NCBI RefSeq assembly: GCF_000312665.1
Contig: NZ_HF536772.1
Location: 323,664-387,663, forward strand
DNA: 64,000 bases
DNA from: Rhizobium mesoamericanum STM3625
Lineage (GTDB): Bacteria > Pseudomonadota > Alphaproteobacteria > Rhizobiales > Rhizobiaceae
Direction: 5' to 3'
The translations under genes were made by a program, and so were the position numbers. How positions within the stretch are numbered: the stretch's first letter is position 1; each line of letters starts with the position of its first letter. Of this stretch, positions 36,584 to 45,669 are shown in pieces. The notes beneath the pieces are model-generated. The model worked only from the letters and a program-made list of their open reading frames with translations. It was not told where the DNA came from and did no database searches.

Positions 36584-36787
36584 GGTTTTATCAGAGATGC
36601 GACGCCGTCCCGACGGCACCTGCTCCGGTCAGTAAGTTGGATCGAGAGTCGGAATGATGCGGGAACGCCAAGGTGCAGGTATCGCCCGCAACCTAAGCTG
36701 CGGAACTTGGCGCTGCGATAGGATGGAACCTAGAACCAGAAGGCGCCAAATGCCGGCAACAATGCGCGGCACTTGGTCTTACCCCGC

Positions 36788-37219
36788 TCAGGCGAGCTTC
36801 ACATCCAATGAGATCGGAACAGCCGAGAGCGCCTTTGACACCGGGCATCCCGCCTTCGCCTTGCTGGCGAGTTCGACGAACGTCCTTTCATCGGTGTTCG
36901 GAACAGTGCCGGTTAGCGTAAGATGAATCGCCGTAATGGCAAAGCCTCCCTCCACACTCTCGAGCGTCACCTTTGCCGTCGTTTCCATGTCGGTCGCCTT
37001 GAGGCCCGCTTCCTCTAGGATGAGCGACAGGGCCATCGTAAAGCAGCCTGCATGCGCCGCTCCGATCAACTCCTCCGGATTAGTACCCGGGATGCCTTCG
37101 AAGCGGCTCGAAAAACCGTAGGGATAGTGTTTAAGCGCGCCACTCTGCGTGGAAATCTGCCCCTTGCCGTCCTTCAGACCGCCCGACCACTGCGCTGAAC
37201 CTGTACGATTGATCTGCAT
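36788..37219 (-). CDS. OsmC-family peroxiredoxin
   Basis: Thiol-dependent peroxide-reducing protein of 143 residues, acting in the cytoplasm on organic hydroperoxides. The two catalytic cysteines are in GAAHAGCFTMALS (about residue 59) and AKAGCPVSKALS (about residue 124), the OsmC pattern; YPYGFSSRFEGIPGTNPEELI is typical of the OsmC rather than the Ohr branch. The ATG at 37219 follows AGGAG by 6 bases. It appears monocistronic. Confidence 0.93.
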   Translation of the reverse strand: MQINRTGSAQWSGGLKDGKGQISTQSGALKHYPYGFSSRFEGIPGTNPEELIGAAHAGCFTMALSLILEEAGLKATDMETTAKVTLESVEGGFAITAIHLTLTGTVPNTDERTFVELASKAKAGCPVSKALSAVPISLDVKLA

Positions 37220-37344
37220 GCCGTTCTCCTATCCGGGTTAGAGGAAGCTGAAAGAGGCATCGCCTCTTTAACGCGATATAATCCTCTATCGACAGAAGGC
37301 GACAAAGCCGTGAAATTTCTTCAAGCCGGGCACCTGCAGGATGG

Positions 37345-38562
37345 TCAGATCTCCATTTGCGCGGTGTCAAGCGTGTACAGTTCCTGCGCACGCTTGACCC
37401 CCTTGAGCGCATAGCGACCAACGCAGGCCAATGCGCCGCGTTCACTCTCGGGAATCGTGGCCGCAAATTCCGACGACATCAGCACGTTGAAATCGACGGA
37501 TCGGCACATAGAGGCAATCCGGCTAACCTCGTTGACGGCAGGCCCAATGACGGTAAAGTCCAGGCGCTCGCGGCTGCCGATATTGCCGTAGAAGACGTCA
37601 CCGATATGCAACCCGATGTAAACCTCCGTGGTCGGGCGCCCCTCTAGTGCGCGCTCATCGTTCAGCACCTTCAGCTTTTGCCGAAGCAATCGCTCGGCCT
37701 GCAGCGACGCGCAGCAAGCGTCGGCCGGCTCGTCGGCCTTGAAGATAGCCAGGACCCCATCGCCGATCAGCTTCAACACGTCGCCGCCCGCCTCGTGAAT
37801 CGCGGAAATGACGACATCGCTGTAGGCATTCAGCATCGGCAGGATTTCTTCCGGCGGCGCGCTGTCCGATATCTTGGTGTAGTTCAGAAGATCAGAGAAC
37901 CAAAGGGCTGCCGAGATTCGCTCCGACTTGCCACGCGTGATTTTGCCTTCCAGCACCTGCCGCGCGGCGTCGTCGCCAAGGTAGACTTCAGCAATCGTCC
38001 TGGCGATACGCGCCAAAGCGATGCATTTGATCGCAAGCGCCAGTACTGGCACCAGCTTTCGCAGGATCGCGAGGTCGTGATCGGAAAAGCCCTCTGGGTG
38101 GCGCGTTGCGAAATGGGAAAAGAAGCAATCCATTTCGCCGATCGTGCCTGCCTTGGCAAAACGATGGACCATCGCGACGAAGTCGGTGTGGCCCTGCTCA
38201 CGCATCGATTCGAGCATGACAAAGTCGGTTGGATCGCCGAAGCCGATGCGCCGCCTGACCTCGTTTTCTTCGCCGGCCCAAAGGTAGTAAAAGGCGGATC
38301 GCTGCCAACTCTCCAGCGCCGTACCTTCGCTGGAGGGGCCGTACTCGAATTCGGCTTCGATTTCCTCGCGGCTGTCCCAGCGAAAGGCGCGTCCTTCGTG
38401 GACGGGATGGAGCGTGTCCATCAGCGCCATCCCGCGATCGAGCGGCAAGCCGCACTCGCGGCAGATGTTGCAGAAGCCAGTCAGGAGTTCCGCCTCGGAG
38501 GCGCCTTTCAGCCCCTGCTCCGTCAGCCAGGCCGCAACTGTTCCAATTTCACTGTATTCCAT
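37345..38562 (-). CDS. Class III adenylate/guanylate cyclase domain protein
   Basis: Soluble protein of 405 residues starting MEYSEIGTVAAWLTEQGL. The N-terminal 190 residues are a conserved region of unknown fold seen ahead of many rhizobial cyclase domains (CNICRECGLPLDRGMALMDTLHPVHEG, GTALESWQRSAFYYLW). The C-terminal cyclase domain keeps the first metal Asp (FSDLLNYT, Asp224), the second (IGDG, Asp268), the purine-specifying Lys (VLKLIGD, Lys264) and the transition-state Asn and Arg (PAVNEVSRI, Asn344 and Arg348), so it should be active and prefer ATP. No membrane segment is present. The start at 38562 has GGGAAG upstream. It lies 44 bases after the LacI-type gene, same strand. Confidence 0.88.
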   Translation of the reverse strand: MEYSEIGTVAAWLTEQGLKGASEAELLTGFCNICRECGLPLDRGMALMDTLHPVHEGRAFRWDSREEIEAEFEYGPSSEGTALESWQRSAFYYLWAGEENEVRRRIGFGDPTDFVMLESMREQGHTDFVAMVHRFAKAGTIGEMDCFFSHFATRHPEGFSDHDLAILRKLVPVLALAIKCIALARIARTIAEVYLGDDAARQVLEGKITRGKSERISAALWFSDLLNYTKISDSAPPEEILPMLNAYSDVVISAIHEAGGDVLKLIGDGVLAIFKADEPADACCASLQAERLLRQKLKVLNDERALEGRPTTEVYIGLHIGDVFYGNIGSRERLDFTVIGPAVNEVSRIASMCRSVDFNVLMSSEFAATIPESERGALACVGRYALKGVKRAQELYTLDTAQMEI

Positions 38563-38606
38563 GCCGCTTCCCTTGCTAGTGCGAAAGCTGTATCGCGATT
38601 TCCCCG

Positions 38607-39647
38607 TCAAGCGAAAGGCAAAGCTGAACCCAGGACAGGCATGTTGTAAGGTGTAACAATTTCCACCGCCGACAATGCCGGAGGCGCAATTCCGCCTCTC
38701 GTCGAGCGGCTCATGACCGCACGGAAGGCCGATCGGGCGTCCATGCGCAAATCATGGTGCAGCACGAAGCTGATCTCACGAGCCGTGAGCAGAGCGCGAT
38801 TATCCGCATCGAGATCATGCGCAACGAAAATACGGATTGGCCGTTGCGCCGCCTCGAAGGCGGCGAGCACCGCTCGGTTTCCGCCGCCAATGGAATAAAC
38901 TGCGTTGATCGCTGGGTCCGCCGAGATAGCCTGCATGGCGAGCGTGCCCGTCGCCGCATCGGTGCCGTGTCCTTCACTGATCTCGGTCACGCCGATCCGC
39001 GGATAGCTTTCGCGAAGCAGGCGGCGAAAGCCGATCTCCCGCTCCTCCTCGCCGCGAAAGCGACCGCTGGAGAGCGTGACGAGTACGCGCCCCGCCTCGT
39101 CGCCGAAATGCTCCCCAATGAGATAAGCGGCCGTCTCACCGGCCGCCCGGTTGTCCGCGCCTGCGTAAGCGGTGCGTGACGAATTCGGCAGGTCCGTCAC
39201 CAGCGTCACCACGGGAATCCCCGCCTCTGTTGCGCGCGAAACGGCAGCTGCGACATCAGGAACATCCGGCGCCTTCAACACGATGCCGTTGGTGCCACGC
39301 AGCCGGATACGGTCGAGCAGTTGCACCAACTCTGCTTGTTTCATCACCTCCGCGAAATGGAAACGACACCGGAACACCATCGGCGGGAACGTCGCAACCT
39401 CCGCCTCGAAGGCATCGCGAACGGCGGTGCTGAAGCGTTCCGGCGTTTCCATAACCACATCGATGGCGAGCTTGCGTCCACTCATCTCGCCGCGGGTCTG
39501 CTGCTTCTCCAGCTCCGCGATTGCGGACTGCACCCGCAACCTCGTCTGATGTCTGACGCCGTTCCTACCATTGAGAACGCGATCAACGGTCGCGGTACTT
39601 AACCCCGCCTGAAAGGCGATATCCTTGACGAGAAACCGATGTGCCAC
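38607..39647 (-). CDS. LacI-family transcriptional regulator
   Basis: Repressor-type regulator of 346 residues. The N-terminal HTH is FLVKDIAFQAGLSTATVDRVLNG, followed by the hinge, then a periplasmic-binding-like sensor of the Peripla_BP_4 kind (GTNGIVLKAPDVPDVAAAVSRA, IPVVTLVTDLPNSSRTAYAG, AVYSIGGGNRAVLAAFE), as in ribose- and inositol-type sensors. It is divergent from the PhyH-SDR-SMP30-GH2 genes with 94 bases between the starts, the usual position for a local repressor. The inducer is probably the sugar or polyol that those genes degrade. Confidence 0.9.
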   Translation of the reverse strand: MAHRFLVKDIAFQAGLSTATVDRVLNGRNGVRHQTRLRVQSAIAELEKQQTRGEMSGRKLAIDVVMETPERFSTAVRDAFEAEVATFPPMVFRCRFHFAEVMKQAELVQLLDRIRLRGTNGIVLKAPDVPDVAAAVSRATEAGIPVVTLVTDLPNSSRTAYAGADNRAAGETAAYLIGEHFGDEAGRVLVTLSSGRFRGEEEREIGFRRLLRESYPRIGVTEISEGHGTDAATGTLAMQAISADPAINAVYSIGGGNRAVLAAFEAAQRPIRIFVAHDLDADNRALLTAREISFVLHHDLRMDARSAFRAVMSRSTRGGIAPPALSAVEIVTPYNMPVLGSALPFA

Positions 39648-39741
39648 GCAATCCGACTGATGGTTTTTTGATGGATTCCTGATCTATAGCACACCATTCC
39701 GCAGCGTATAGTGGCCCTCATCGGAAAGGGAGGAGCATCTA

Positions 39742-40929
39742 ATGAAAACCGACGCCCTTCAGAAACTGCGCGCCGATCGCTTCTGGCTGACCGAGGCTGC
39801 CTGCGATCTCGGCGATTTCCGCAAGCTTGTTGAGAAGACGACGGCTCTTGTCGACTATCCGACTGCGGAGGCCGTGGAAAAGAACATTCTGATTTATGAC
39901 AGCGGCAAGGTCATTTCCGCGATCACGATCCCCGAAGGTCGCAGAGCGGTTCTGGCCGAGATCGGCGAAGCCTTCGCCGATGGCCCAGGCGTCGTCGTCT
40001 TCAAGCGCGCTTACAGTGATACCCGTGTCATCGACCGCGCCAGCGCAATATTCGACGAAATCATCGAGGAGCAACATCGGACCGCAACCGGTGGCGGCGA
40101 TCACTTTGCAAAGCCAGGCGCCAATGACCGCATCTGGAATTCCTTGGAAAAGCACTGCCTCGCCGACCCAGAGAACTTCGCCGAATATTACGCAAACCTC
40201 ATCGTCGCGATCGCAAGCGAAGCCTGGCTCGGCCCAAGCTATCAAATGACCGCCCAAGTCAACCGGGTCAATCCGGGCGGCGCGGCGCAGTCCGCTCACC
40301 GTGACTACCATCTCGGCTTCCAGTCATCCAAGGTGATCGAGAAGTTCCCGGCGCATGTGCACAGGCTCTCCCCGGTTCTGACGCTGCAGGGCGCGGTTGC
40401 TCATTGCGACATGCCGCTCGAAAGCGGCCCCACCCTCTTCCTGCCGCATAGCCAGACCTATGAGGCGGGCTACCTCGCGCTCAAGCGCCAGGAGTTTAAG
40501 GACTATTTCGAGACCCATCACATACAGCTGCCGCTCGAAAAAGGCGACGTGGTGTTCTTCAATCCGGCCCTCTTCCACGCAGCCGGTACAAACCGCTCGA
40601 CCGACATCAAGCGCGTCGCCAATCTGCTGCAGGTCTCCTCCGCATTTGGCCGGGCGATGGAGACCGTGAACCGCGAACACATGAGTGCAAAACTGTTCCC
40701 CGCATTGAAGTCGCTGAGGGGGAAACTGTCCAAAGCCGAGATCGGCAATGCAGTTGCTGCCTGCGCCGAGGGGTACTCTTTCCCGACCAACCTCGATCGC
40801 GATCCACCGCTTGGCGGGCTCGCGCCAAAGACGCAAGCGCAGCTGATGCATGAGGCGCTGCAGGAAACTTGGGACGACGCACGGTTCCTCTCGGCACTCG
40901 CACAATACAGCGAGCGGCGACAAAGCTGA
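39742..40929 (+). CDS. Phytanoyl-CoA dioxygenase (PhyH) family non-haem iron oxygenase
   Basis: Predicted Fe(II)/2-oxoglutarate-dependent oxygenase of 395 residues. Iron ligands are visible as His186-x-Asp188 in QSAHRDYHLGF and His279 in NPALFHAAGTNRS, and Arg285 or Arg291 could bind 2-oxoglutarate. Other PhyH-like stretches are DMPLESGPTLFLPHSQ and LPLEKGDVVFFNPALF. The ATG at 39742 follows GGGAGGAG by about 7 bases. It is the first gene of a sugar-catabolic-looking operon under a divergent LacI regulator; the two following genes, an SDR and a lactonase, are sugar-oxidation enzymes. The substrate is unknown; oxidative attack on a methylated or unusual sugar or polyol is my inference. Confidence 0.85.
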   Translation: MKTDALQKLRADRFWLTEAACDLGDFRKLVEKTTALVDYPTAEAVEKNILIYDSGKVISAITIPEGRRAVLAEIGEAFADGPGVVVFKRAYSDTRVIDRASAIFDEIIEEQHRTATGGGDHFAKPGANDRIWNSLEKHCLADPENFAEYYANLIVAIASEAWLGPSYQMTAQVNRVNPGGAAQSAHRDYHLGFQSSKVIEKFPAHVHRLSPVLTLQGAVAHCDMPLESGPTLFLPHSQTYEAGYLALKRQEFKDYFETHHIQLPLEKGDVVFFNPALFHAAGTNRSTDIKRVANLLQVSSAFGRAMETVNREHMSAKLFPALKSLRGKLSKAEIGNAVAACAEGYSFPTNLDRDPPLGGLAPKTQAQLMHEALQETWDDARFLSALAQYSERRQS

Positions 40930-41013
40930 CGCATCTGTATCAACCAAATCAGCTGCCACGCCCCATGGTGCCGGGAGCTTTCGGCATATAGCCCATTACC
41001 CAGGAGGAAACGC

Positions 41014-41835
41014 ATGACCACAAACCACAGCAGCCTCGACGGCAAGGTCGCCATCGTCACCGGCGCAACACAGGGACTTGGGGCAACGGTCGCCCGCCTC
41101 TTTGCCGAGCGCGGCGCCAAGGGCCTCGTCATCTGCGGCCGCAATGAGCAGAAGGGGAAGGCGAAAGCCGAAGAGATCGCTGCCGCCACAGGCGCCAGGG
41201 TCTTGTATGTCAGGGCCGATCTGCGGCACGTCCAGGATGCGCAAAACGTCGTTCATGTCTGCGACCAGACGTTCGGCCGCGTGGATGCCCTTGTGAATGC
41301 GGCCGCTATCACCGACCGCGGCACCATTCTGGACACCAGCCCGGAACTCTTCGACGCCATGTTCGCCATCAACGTGCGTGCGCCGTTCTTCATCATGCAG
41401 GAAACGGTGAAGGTGATGCGGCGCGAGAAGATCGAGGGCACCATCGTCAACATCGGTTCCATGTCGGCCAAGGCAGGGCAGCCATTCATTGCCGCCTATT
41501 GCGCCTCAAAGGGCGCCTTGGAAACCCTTACGAAGAACACGGCCTACGCCTTGCTCCGAAACCGCATCCGCGTCAACGGTCTCAACATCGGCTGGATGGC
41601 CTCCGAGGGCGAGGATCGCGTTCAGCGTGAATTCCACGGCGCGCCGGCCGACTGGCTGGAAAGAGCGGCCGGCCGCCAACCGTTCGGACGCCTGGTTGAT
41701 CCCGAGGAGGTGGCACGCGCTTGTGCCTATCTCTCCTCGGCGGAATCCGGCCTGATGACCGGCTCCATGATTTGCCTCGACCAATCGATCTGGGGCGCCT
41801 ATGACGGCTCGCCGCATCCGGACGCAGCCCTCTGA
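41014..41835 (+). CDS. SDR-family oxidoreductase
   Basis: Short-chain dehydrogenase of 273 residues. The cofactor loop is [15 protein letters not shown], then the NAAAIT variant of the NNAG motif, the catalytic Ser in [12 protein letters not shown] and the YCASKG pair; [13 protein letters not shown] suggests NADP or NAD binding with an Arg after the second strand. [19 protein letters not shown] is characteristic of sugar or polyol dehydrogenases in bacterial catabolic loci. The ATG at 41014 follows AGGAGG. It is the second gene of the PhyH operon and probably oxidises a sugar hydroxyl to a ketone or lactone. Confidence 0.88.
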   Translation: MTTNHSSLDGKVAIVTGATQGLGATVARLFAERGAKGLVICGRNEQKGKAKAEEIAAATGARVLYVRADLRHVQDAQNVVHVCDQTFGRVDALVNAAAITDRGTILDTSPELFDAMFAINVRAPFFIMQETVKVMRREKIEGTIVNIGSMSAKAGQPFIAAYCASKGALETLTKNTAYALLRNRIRVNGLNIGWMASEGEDRVQREFHGAPADWLERAAGRQPFGRLVDPEEVARACAYLSSAESGLMTGSMICLDQSIWGAYDGSPHPDAAL

Positions 41836-41842
41836 AAAAATG

Positions 41843-41876
41843 CAGAGCCCGACGCTTTTACCGGTGCCGGGCTCTG
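41843..41876. repeat. Intercistronic hairpin in the PhyH operon
   Basis: CAGAGCCCG (41843-41851) and CGGGCTCTG (41868-41876), 9-base perfect arms just after the SDR stop. No T-run follows, so read-through into the lactonase gene is expected. Confidence 0.5.
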
Positions 41877-41935
41877 GAACACATCATCGTTTACGTTTAC
41901 GAAGAGCGTCACAATCGCTTTGGGAGGAGCAGACC

Positions 41936-42847
41936 GTGTCAGAAGATGCGCTCTATGACATCCGTGACGACCGTTTCCCCAGCCTGATTGCCGGCAGCGC
42001 CCGGCTGGAGGAACTCTATAGCGGTTGCCGCTGGGCGGAAGGTCCTGTCTGGTTCTCGGACCTGAATTGCCTGATCTGGAGCGATATTCCCAATGAGCGG
42101 ATGATGCGCTGGGTGCCCGACGGCAGCGTCTCGGTCTTTCGCTCACCGTCCAACTACGTCAACGGCAATACCCGTGACCGCCAGGGTCGGTTGATTTCCT
42201 GCGAGCACGGCGGTCGACGCGTCACCCGTACCGAATTTGACGGCCGAATCACCGTGTTGGCCGACAGCTACAAAGGCAAGCGGCTGAACTCGCCGAATGA
42301 TGTCGTCGTCAAATCGGACGGCTCGATCTGGTTTACCGATCCGAGCTACGGCATCATGTCGGACTACGAGGGTCACAAGGCCGAGCCGGAACAGGAAACT
42401 CGCAACGTCTACCGCCTCGATGCTCCGACGGGTGAGATCGAGGCTGTCGCGACCGATTTCATCCAGCCCAACGGCCTCGCCTTTTCGCCGGATGAAAAGC
42501 AGCTCTACATCGCCGATTCCGGCTCCTCCGACCATGAGGTCCCGCGCCACATCCGCGTTTTCGACCTCGTCGACGGCAAGAAGCTGACGAACAGCCGGTA
42601 CTTCTGCTCGATCGACAGCGGCGTCCCGGATGGCTTCCGTTTTGACGTCAGCGGCAATCTTTGGACCAGCGCGGCTGACGGCGTTCACTGTTTCGCGCCG
42701 GATGGAACGCTCCTGGGCAAGATCAAGGTGCCGCAGACGGTCTCGAACATCGCCTTCGGCGGCGTGAAAAAGAACCGGCTGTTCATCACGGCCACCCAAT
42801 CGCTGTATTCGATTTACACCACCACCAACGGCGCCCAGTATCCATAG
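41936..42847 (+). CDS. SMP-30/gluconolactonase-family protein
   Basis: Sugar lactonase of 303 residues, a six-bladed beta-propeller. The GTG at 41936 follows GGGAGGAG; the open frame reaches back into the SDR gene but that part is non-coding. Conserved metal and active-site stretches are CRWAEGPVWF (metal Glu), RLNSPNDVVVKSDGSIWFTDPSYGI, DFIQPNGLAFSPDEKQLYIADSG and VPDGFRFDVSGNLWTSAADGVHCF. It hydrolyses an aldonolactone to the acid, the natural step after an SDR. It is the third gene of the operon. Confidence 0.92.
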   Translation: MSEDALYDIRDDRFPSLIAGSARLEELYSGCRWAEGPVWFSDLNCLIWSDIPNERMMRWVPDGSVSVFRSPSNYVNGNTRDRQGRLISCEHGGRRVTRTEFDGRITVLADSYKGKRLNSPNDVVVKSDGSIWFTDPSYGIMSDYEGHKAEPEQETRNVYRLDAPTGEIEAVATDFIQPNGLAFSPDEKQLYIADSGSSDHEVPRHIRVFDLVDGKKLTNSRYFCSIDSGVPDGFRFDVSGNLWTSAADGVHCFAPDGTLLGKIKVPQTVSNIAFGGVKKNRLFITATQSLYSIYTTTNGAQYP

Positions 42848-42995
42848 GATACCATCGCGCGCCATCGAACCAGGACGTCAGCGCTGCCCACTCGGCTAGG
42901 CGCCTCCACCCGGAAAGAATCATCGATGCTTGAGTTTTCACGCGTCCTTCAGCGCCGCCAATTCGTTCGCAACGCCTTTTTCATGGGAGCCTGAG

Positions 42996-45239
42996 ATGCG
43001 TTCTGTCGTATCTTTCAACGAGAGCTGGAGTTTCCACGAGGGTTTCGGCCAACGTCTGCTCGAGGGCTTCGACAGTCCGGCGATCGTCAGTCTGCCGCAC
43101 ACTGCCGTTGAACTGCCGTTCAACTACTTTGACGAGACAAGTTACCAGCGGGCATTCACCTATCAAAAGGTTCTACGCTGGATGCCTGAGTTTGAGGGCC
43201 GTGAAGTCTCCCTCGTTTTTGACGCTGCCATGGCCGATGCCGTCGTCTACCTGAACGGCGAAGAGATCATCGCCCACAAGGATGGCTACACACCGTTCGA
43301 GGCACGTCTCACCGGCAAGCTGCTGGTGGGCGACAATCTGGTCACGGTAAAAATTGACGGCAGCGAAAACCCTACAATTCCGCCTTTCGGCGGCCGTATC
43401 GATTACCTGACCTATGCCGGCATCTACCGGGATGTCTGGCTGAAGGTCACGGACCCCATCTCGGTTGGTAGGCTAAAGATCGAAACCCACAATGTGCCAG
43501 CGGAGGAAAAGTCGGCAAGCGTGCGTGTCGATATCGCCAACCCGCAGCAACTGACCTTCCTGGGATCGGTATCGGCATCGCTGAAGGACGGGAACGGGCA
43601 CGTGCTCGCCACGGCATCCGCAGAAACGACCGGTGAAAATCTGACGCTCGTTCTCGATGGCCTGACCGGCATAAGCCTCTGGGATATCGACAATCCCGCG
43701 CTTTATGAAATCACGGTCGAACTGAAAACAAGCCATGGTTCAGACCGCGTCTCGTCACACTTCGGCTTCCGCACCGCCGAGTTTACGACCGAAGGTTTTC
43801 TTCTCAACGGGCGGCCGCTGAAGCTGCGTGGTCTCAACCGCCACCAGGCTTTCCCTTATGTCGGCTATGCCGCGGGTAGATCCGCCCAGGAACGCGACGC
43901 GGACATCATGAAGTCAGTGCTGAAGTGCAACATCGTCCGCACTTCGCATTATCCGCAGTCGAAATGGTTCCTCGATCGGTGCGATCGCATCGGTCTCCTG
44001 GTTTTTGAGGAGATCCCAGGCTGGCAGCATATCGGCGACGCCGATTGGCAGCAGGAATCGATCCGGAACGTCCGACGCATGATCGAACGCGACTGGAATC
44101 ACCCATCGATCATCATCTGGGGCATTCGAATCAACGAGTCGGAGGACAGCCATGACTTCTACGTCGAAACCAACCGGCTGGCCCGTGAACTCGACCCCAC
44201 GCGGCAGACCGGCGGTGTCCGCTACATAACGGACAGCGAACTGCTCGAAGACGTCTACACGATGAACGACTTCATCCTCGGCAACGAGGAATTGCCTGGC
44301 AACAACCGCCCGCGCACGGCGCTTCGCCCGCAGCAGGAATCGACTGGCCTATCATACAAGGTACCATACATGATCACTGAATATGGTGGACACATGTATC
44401 CCACCAAGATCTATGACCAGGAGGCCCGCCAGGCTGAGCACGTGCGCCGGCATCTCGAAGTGCTGAATGCCGCTTATGGCGACCCTTACATCGCGGGTGC
44501 GATCGGCTGGTGCATGTTCGACTACAACACCCACAAGGACTTCGGCTCCGGCGACCGCATCTGTTACCATGGCGTCATGGACATGTTCCGCGAGCCGAAG
44601 TTTGCAGCCTATGTTTATGCAAGCCAATGCGATCCTTCCGAAGAGATCGTGATGAAGCCGGTTACCTTCTGGGCTCGTGGCGAGCGCAATATCGGTGGGG
44701 TGCTGCCGCTGATTGTCCTCACCAACTGCGACGAGATCGAACTGCAATATGGCGCAGTGACGAAGCGGATCGGCCCGGATCGCGAAAACTACCCGCACCT
44801 GCCACACCCACCTGTGGTTCTCGACCACCGTCATTTCACGCCTGACGAGCTTGGTACGTGGGGCCTTGAATGGATCGACGGTGAGTTCACCGGCTACATA
44901 GACGGCGAACCTGTCGCCAAATTGACGCTTGTCGCCGACCCGCTGCCGACGACACTGCAGGTCGTTGCCGACAGCACAACGCTGAAGGCCCGGGAGCGCG
45001 ATACCACCCGTGTCGTTATTCGCGCGCTTGACCAGCAGGGGCAACGCCTGCCCTTCATGAACGACAATGTGACCCTGCACGTCGACGGGCCTGCAAGGAT
45101 TGTCGGACCGGTATCGGTTCCGCTGCAAGGGGGTACGGCGGGCTTCTGGTTGGAGGCGACCGGCTTGACCGGCGCAATCAGCATAAAGGCAAGCTGCAAC
45201 CGCTTCCCTGCTGTCAAGATCGAACTGACGTCGGTTTGA
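42996..45239 (+). CDS. Glycoside hydrolase family 2 protein (beta-galactosidase-like)
   Basis: Retaining glycosidase of 747 residues. The ATG at 42996 follows GGGAG; no signal peptide is seen, so it is predicted to be cytoplasmic. Domain order: N-terminal jelly roll (AMADAVVYLNGEEIIAHKDG), immunoglobulin-like domain, TIM barrel (LRGLNRHQAFPYVGYA), then C-terminal beta domains. The acid/base is Asn380-Glu381 in IWGIRINESED and the nucleophile is Glu462 in MITEYGGHMYP. It belongs to the GH2 beta-galactosidase/beta-glucuronidase group, but the specificity is open. As the last gene of the PhyH operon it would release a monosaccharide from an imported glycoside, yet no transporter gene is adjacent. 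Confidence 0.9.
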   Translation: MRSVVSFNESWSFHEGFGQRLLEGFDSPAIVSLPHTAVELPFNYFDETSYQRAFTYQKVLRWMPEFEGREVSLVFDAAMADAVVYLNGEEIIAHKDGYTPFEARLTGKLLVGDNLVTVKIDGSENPTIPPFGGRIDYLTYAGIYRDVWLKVTDPISVGRLKIETHNVPAEEKSASVRVDIANPQQLTFLGSVSASLKDGNGHVLATASAETTGENLTLVLDGLTGISLWDIDNPALYEITVELKTSHGSDRVSSHFGFRTAEFTTEGFLLNGRPLKLRGLNRHQAFPYVGYAAGRSAQERDADIMKSVLKCNIVRTSHYPQSKWFLDRCDRIGLLVFEEIPGWQHIGDADWQQESIRNVRRMIERDWNHPSIIIWGIRINESEDSHDFYVETNRLARELDPTRQTGGVRYITDSELLEDVYTMNDFILGNEELPGNNRPRTALRPQQESTGLSYKVPYMITEYGGHMYPTKIYDQEARQAEHVRRHLEVLNAAYGDPYIAGAIGWCMFDYNTHKDFGSGDRICYHGVMDMFREPKFAAYVYASQCDPSEEIVMKPVTFWARGERNIGGVLPLIVLTNCDEIELQYGAVTKRIGPDRENYPHLPHPPVVLDHRHFTPDELGTWGLEWIDGEFTGYIDGEPVAKLTLVADPLPTTLQVVADSTTLKARERDTTRVVIRALDQQGQRLPFMNDNVTLHVDGPARIVGPVSVPLQGGTAGFWLEATGLTGAISIKASCNRFPAVKIELTSV

Positions 45240-45278
45240 GTGTATTGGCGGCGTGCCCGATCCGGCAAGGGCGTGCCA

Positions 45279-45611
45279 TCACCCGGACTGCGCTGGTTGC
45301 ACCGACCGCACCGTGCCGTTGTTATCGACGACACACGAGAACTTCTTGCCGCCTGCATCGAGGTCGACGCCAAAGGTTCCATCGGGCAACCGGCGAGAGG
45401 CCGTCGGCAATACCTTGGCGTTCGGACCGGCAATACCGGCCGCCGAATTGGCGCAAAGCAGTTGCAGATCCGCAGGCGCGGTCTGCAGCGTTGTCCGCGC
45501 CATGCTTTCAGGTGCAGGCGGTGTCGGCGTACAGGCGCTGAGCAGCGCGAGGCTTGTCATTGCCGCCATCATCCGGCCGATCGAAATCTTCTTCGCGGTG
45601 TTTTTCCACAA
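45279..45611 (-). CDS. Small putative lipoprotein
   Basis: Function unknown. The 110-residue product has a hydrophobic signal and a lipobox-like LLSACTPTPP, so it is probably lipid-anchored; the mature part has two more Cys (LQLLCANSAAG, KKFSCVVDNNG) that could form a disulfide. The ending GGKKFSCVVDNNGTVRSVQPA recalls small rhizobial envelope proteins of unknown role. The TTG start at 45611 is uncertain; ATG codons at 45572 or 45569 would shorten the signal peptide. It converges on the GH2 gene. Confidence 0.65.
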   Translation of the reverse strand: MWKNTAKKISIGRMMAAMTSLALLSACTPTPPAPESMARTTLQTAPADLQLLCANSAAGIAGPNAKVLPTASRRLPDGTFGVDLDAGGKKFSCVVDNNGTVRSVQPAQSG

Positions 45612-45669
45612 AACCGTGTCCCCCGACGCGTGTGATTTGTTCCCTATCCGGCGCGGAGCCGGCCCATAC

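Noticed and set aside
36604..36617. GCCGTC/GACGGC inverted repeat upstream of the tetR promoter
   Set aside because: Short, GC-rich and common by chance at this base composition; no link to a nearby gene.
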